DNA of 64,000 nt from Marchantia polymorpha subsp. ruderalis (taxonomy: Eukaryota > Streptophyta > Marchantiopsida > Marchantiales > Marchantiaceae). Location: contig AP031354.1 in assembly GCA_037833965.1 (NCBI GenBank), positions 19,446,001-19,510,000 of the forward strand. The letters run 5' to 3'. The position numbers and the translations under genes were made by a program. Below are positions 62,881 through 64,000 of this stretch, in pieces. The notes under the pieces were generated by a model that ran no database searches, had not been told where the DNA came from, and saw nothing but the letters and a program-made list of their open reading frames with translations. Within the stretch, counting starts at the first letter, position 1. Each line of letters begins with the position of its first letter.

Positions 62881-64000
62881 CAAAGCGCAGGGATGGTCAC
62901 CATCTTGACCAGCAGTGCGGAGTCCAGACTCCCGATCAAGACCCTCCGCTGTTCCCGGAAGATAAATCCTTGCGAGTTACTTCATCATCCCTTTAGAATG
63001 AAAGATCTACTTGACTCCCGATCCCCGTTTTCTTTTCAACGTTTACTTGACACCCAGTCACACCCTTGTTCTGGCTAGAACCTCCACGAACCGGCCATGC
63101 TTCATTGCACGGAAAGAAATCTTTGACTAGAAGAGCATTCTTAAGAACATTGCGACCGCCGGTGAACTTGCACCGCCAATTTCCTCGCCACTCTGACATT
63201 ACTCTCGAAATGGATTCCCGGTCACGAGAGTGATTGCCGGTTAAGCTCACCGACAGCTCAGCAGTTACCGTCACTACGAGTCCAGTTCTGTTCTCACAGG
63301 TTGTGTGTTTGTCTAAGTAAACTTTGAAACGAAAGGAGGGGACTTTAAACTTTAACATTCCGAATAATGATCATGTGCATTCTCCCGGTAAAAACCGGGT
63401 CTCGTGAGAGGTGGATACAGGTGTTAGCCGGTGGAGATGAATTCTTACGGTCAAATGCTCGAGGGTTTAAGGCATGCAGAGCAAGAGCAGCCTACGACTA
63501 CAGGATAAAGATCTGTCCGGAAAGCAGGTAAAGAAGCAGATCGAGCATAAGACGAGTCGTCAGTGCACGGAATTCGATTTTCTCTCGCGCCTGGACATCA
63601 ATGACTGACTGCATGGAGCTTGCAGAGAACCTGTTACGTGCCGATTCCATGCGTCAATATAGTGTAACATTTCCTGGTTGCCAAACGTGGGAGATCCAAT
63701 TGCAGCTCGCTCAGAATTTGGACCGCTGTCGTCAGCTGCTCGAGGTTGTGTCCCTTTGAATGCTCTGGAAACTTACTTATTACGATTATTTAGATTCACC
63801 AGGACTGGGGCCGGGGACGACGACTTAATTTAGTCATGCATTCATAAGCTTGCTCGTGGATTTTCTTCCGCATGCTGAAGTCGGACTAGAAACGGAGGAC
63901 AGAGACAAACTGAGAGCCTTCAAAGGCGAGTAGCTACCATGTGGACGTTCAACTCATGCATGTAATATGGAGTCCTCACCGGCAATGCTTTCAGCAGGAG
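62881..64000. other. GC-richer right end, no gene recognised
   Basis: Composition returns to about that of the genic part. A 121-residue minus-strand frame (62,993-63,358) matches nothing I recognise and could be chance or an exon of a gene beyond the window. A small CCCGGT/ACCGGG fold-back lies near 63,384-63,400. Confidence 0.4.

Noticed and set aside
62993..63358. 121-residue minus-strand frame
   Set aside because: No recognisable motif and an atypical composition; kept only as an unresolved possibility at the window edge.

Overview
The window is nuclear DNA of a land plant. It carries a plant-type aluminium-activated malate transporter, a plant dirigent protein and a very large axonemal-type dynein heavy chain. 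Flowering plants lack axonemal dyneins, so the host is most likely a plant with swimming sperm (bryophyte, lycophyte or fern). The GC-rich, GA/CGT-repeat leader of the transporter gene and the intron sizes would fit a bryophyte, but I cannot fix the species from sequence alone.

Layout. 1-3,440 holds no gene I recognise. A single-exon dirigent gene lies on the minus strand (3,680-4,246). About 4.3-8.3 kb is empty of recognisable genes. About 8.6-12.3 kb is a decayed L1-like LINE on the plus strand, with ORF1 (RRM type), an APE endonuclease, a reverse transcriptase with YADD, and a terminal Cys/His motif. A six-exon ALMT gene on the plus strand (15,934-20,056) codes for 778 residues. It converges on a dynein heavy-chain gene on the minus strand that fills 56,980-21,514. 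I assembled that gene into 48 coding exons whose phases all agree, giving a conceptual protein of about 4,761 residues with tail, linker, six AAA modules, stalk, microtubule-binding domain and C-terminal domain. From 57 kb to the end the sequence is AT-rich with no recognisable gene.

Two things stand out. First, the dynein keeps Walker A in AAA1 (GSSGVGKT), but the Walker B motif (normally CFDEFNR) reads CLTKFER, and the sensor-1 MNP motif is also gone. The surrounding 3.36-kb exon is fully open, so this looks like a conserved heavy chain with a catalytically dead main ATPase site, not a pseudogene. Second, its 8.1-kb intron between the AAA4 exons is filled by about thirty degenerate copies of a ~189-bp (63-codon) tandem repeat. 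The array is itself interrupted by a hAT-like MITE with an 8-bp target duplication and by a complete solo LTR with a 5-bp target duplication.

The three genes have no evident shared pathway: phenolic coupling or cell-wall chemistry (dirigent), anion transport (ALMT) and sperm flagellar motility (dynein).
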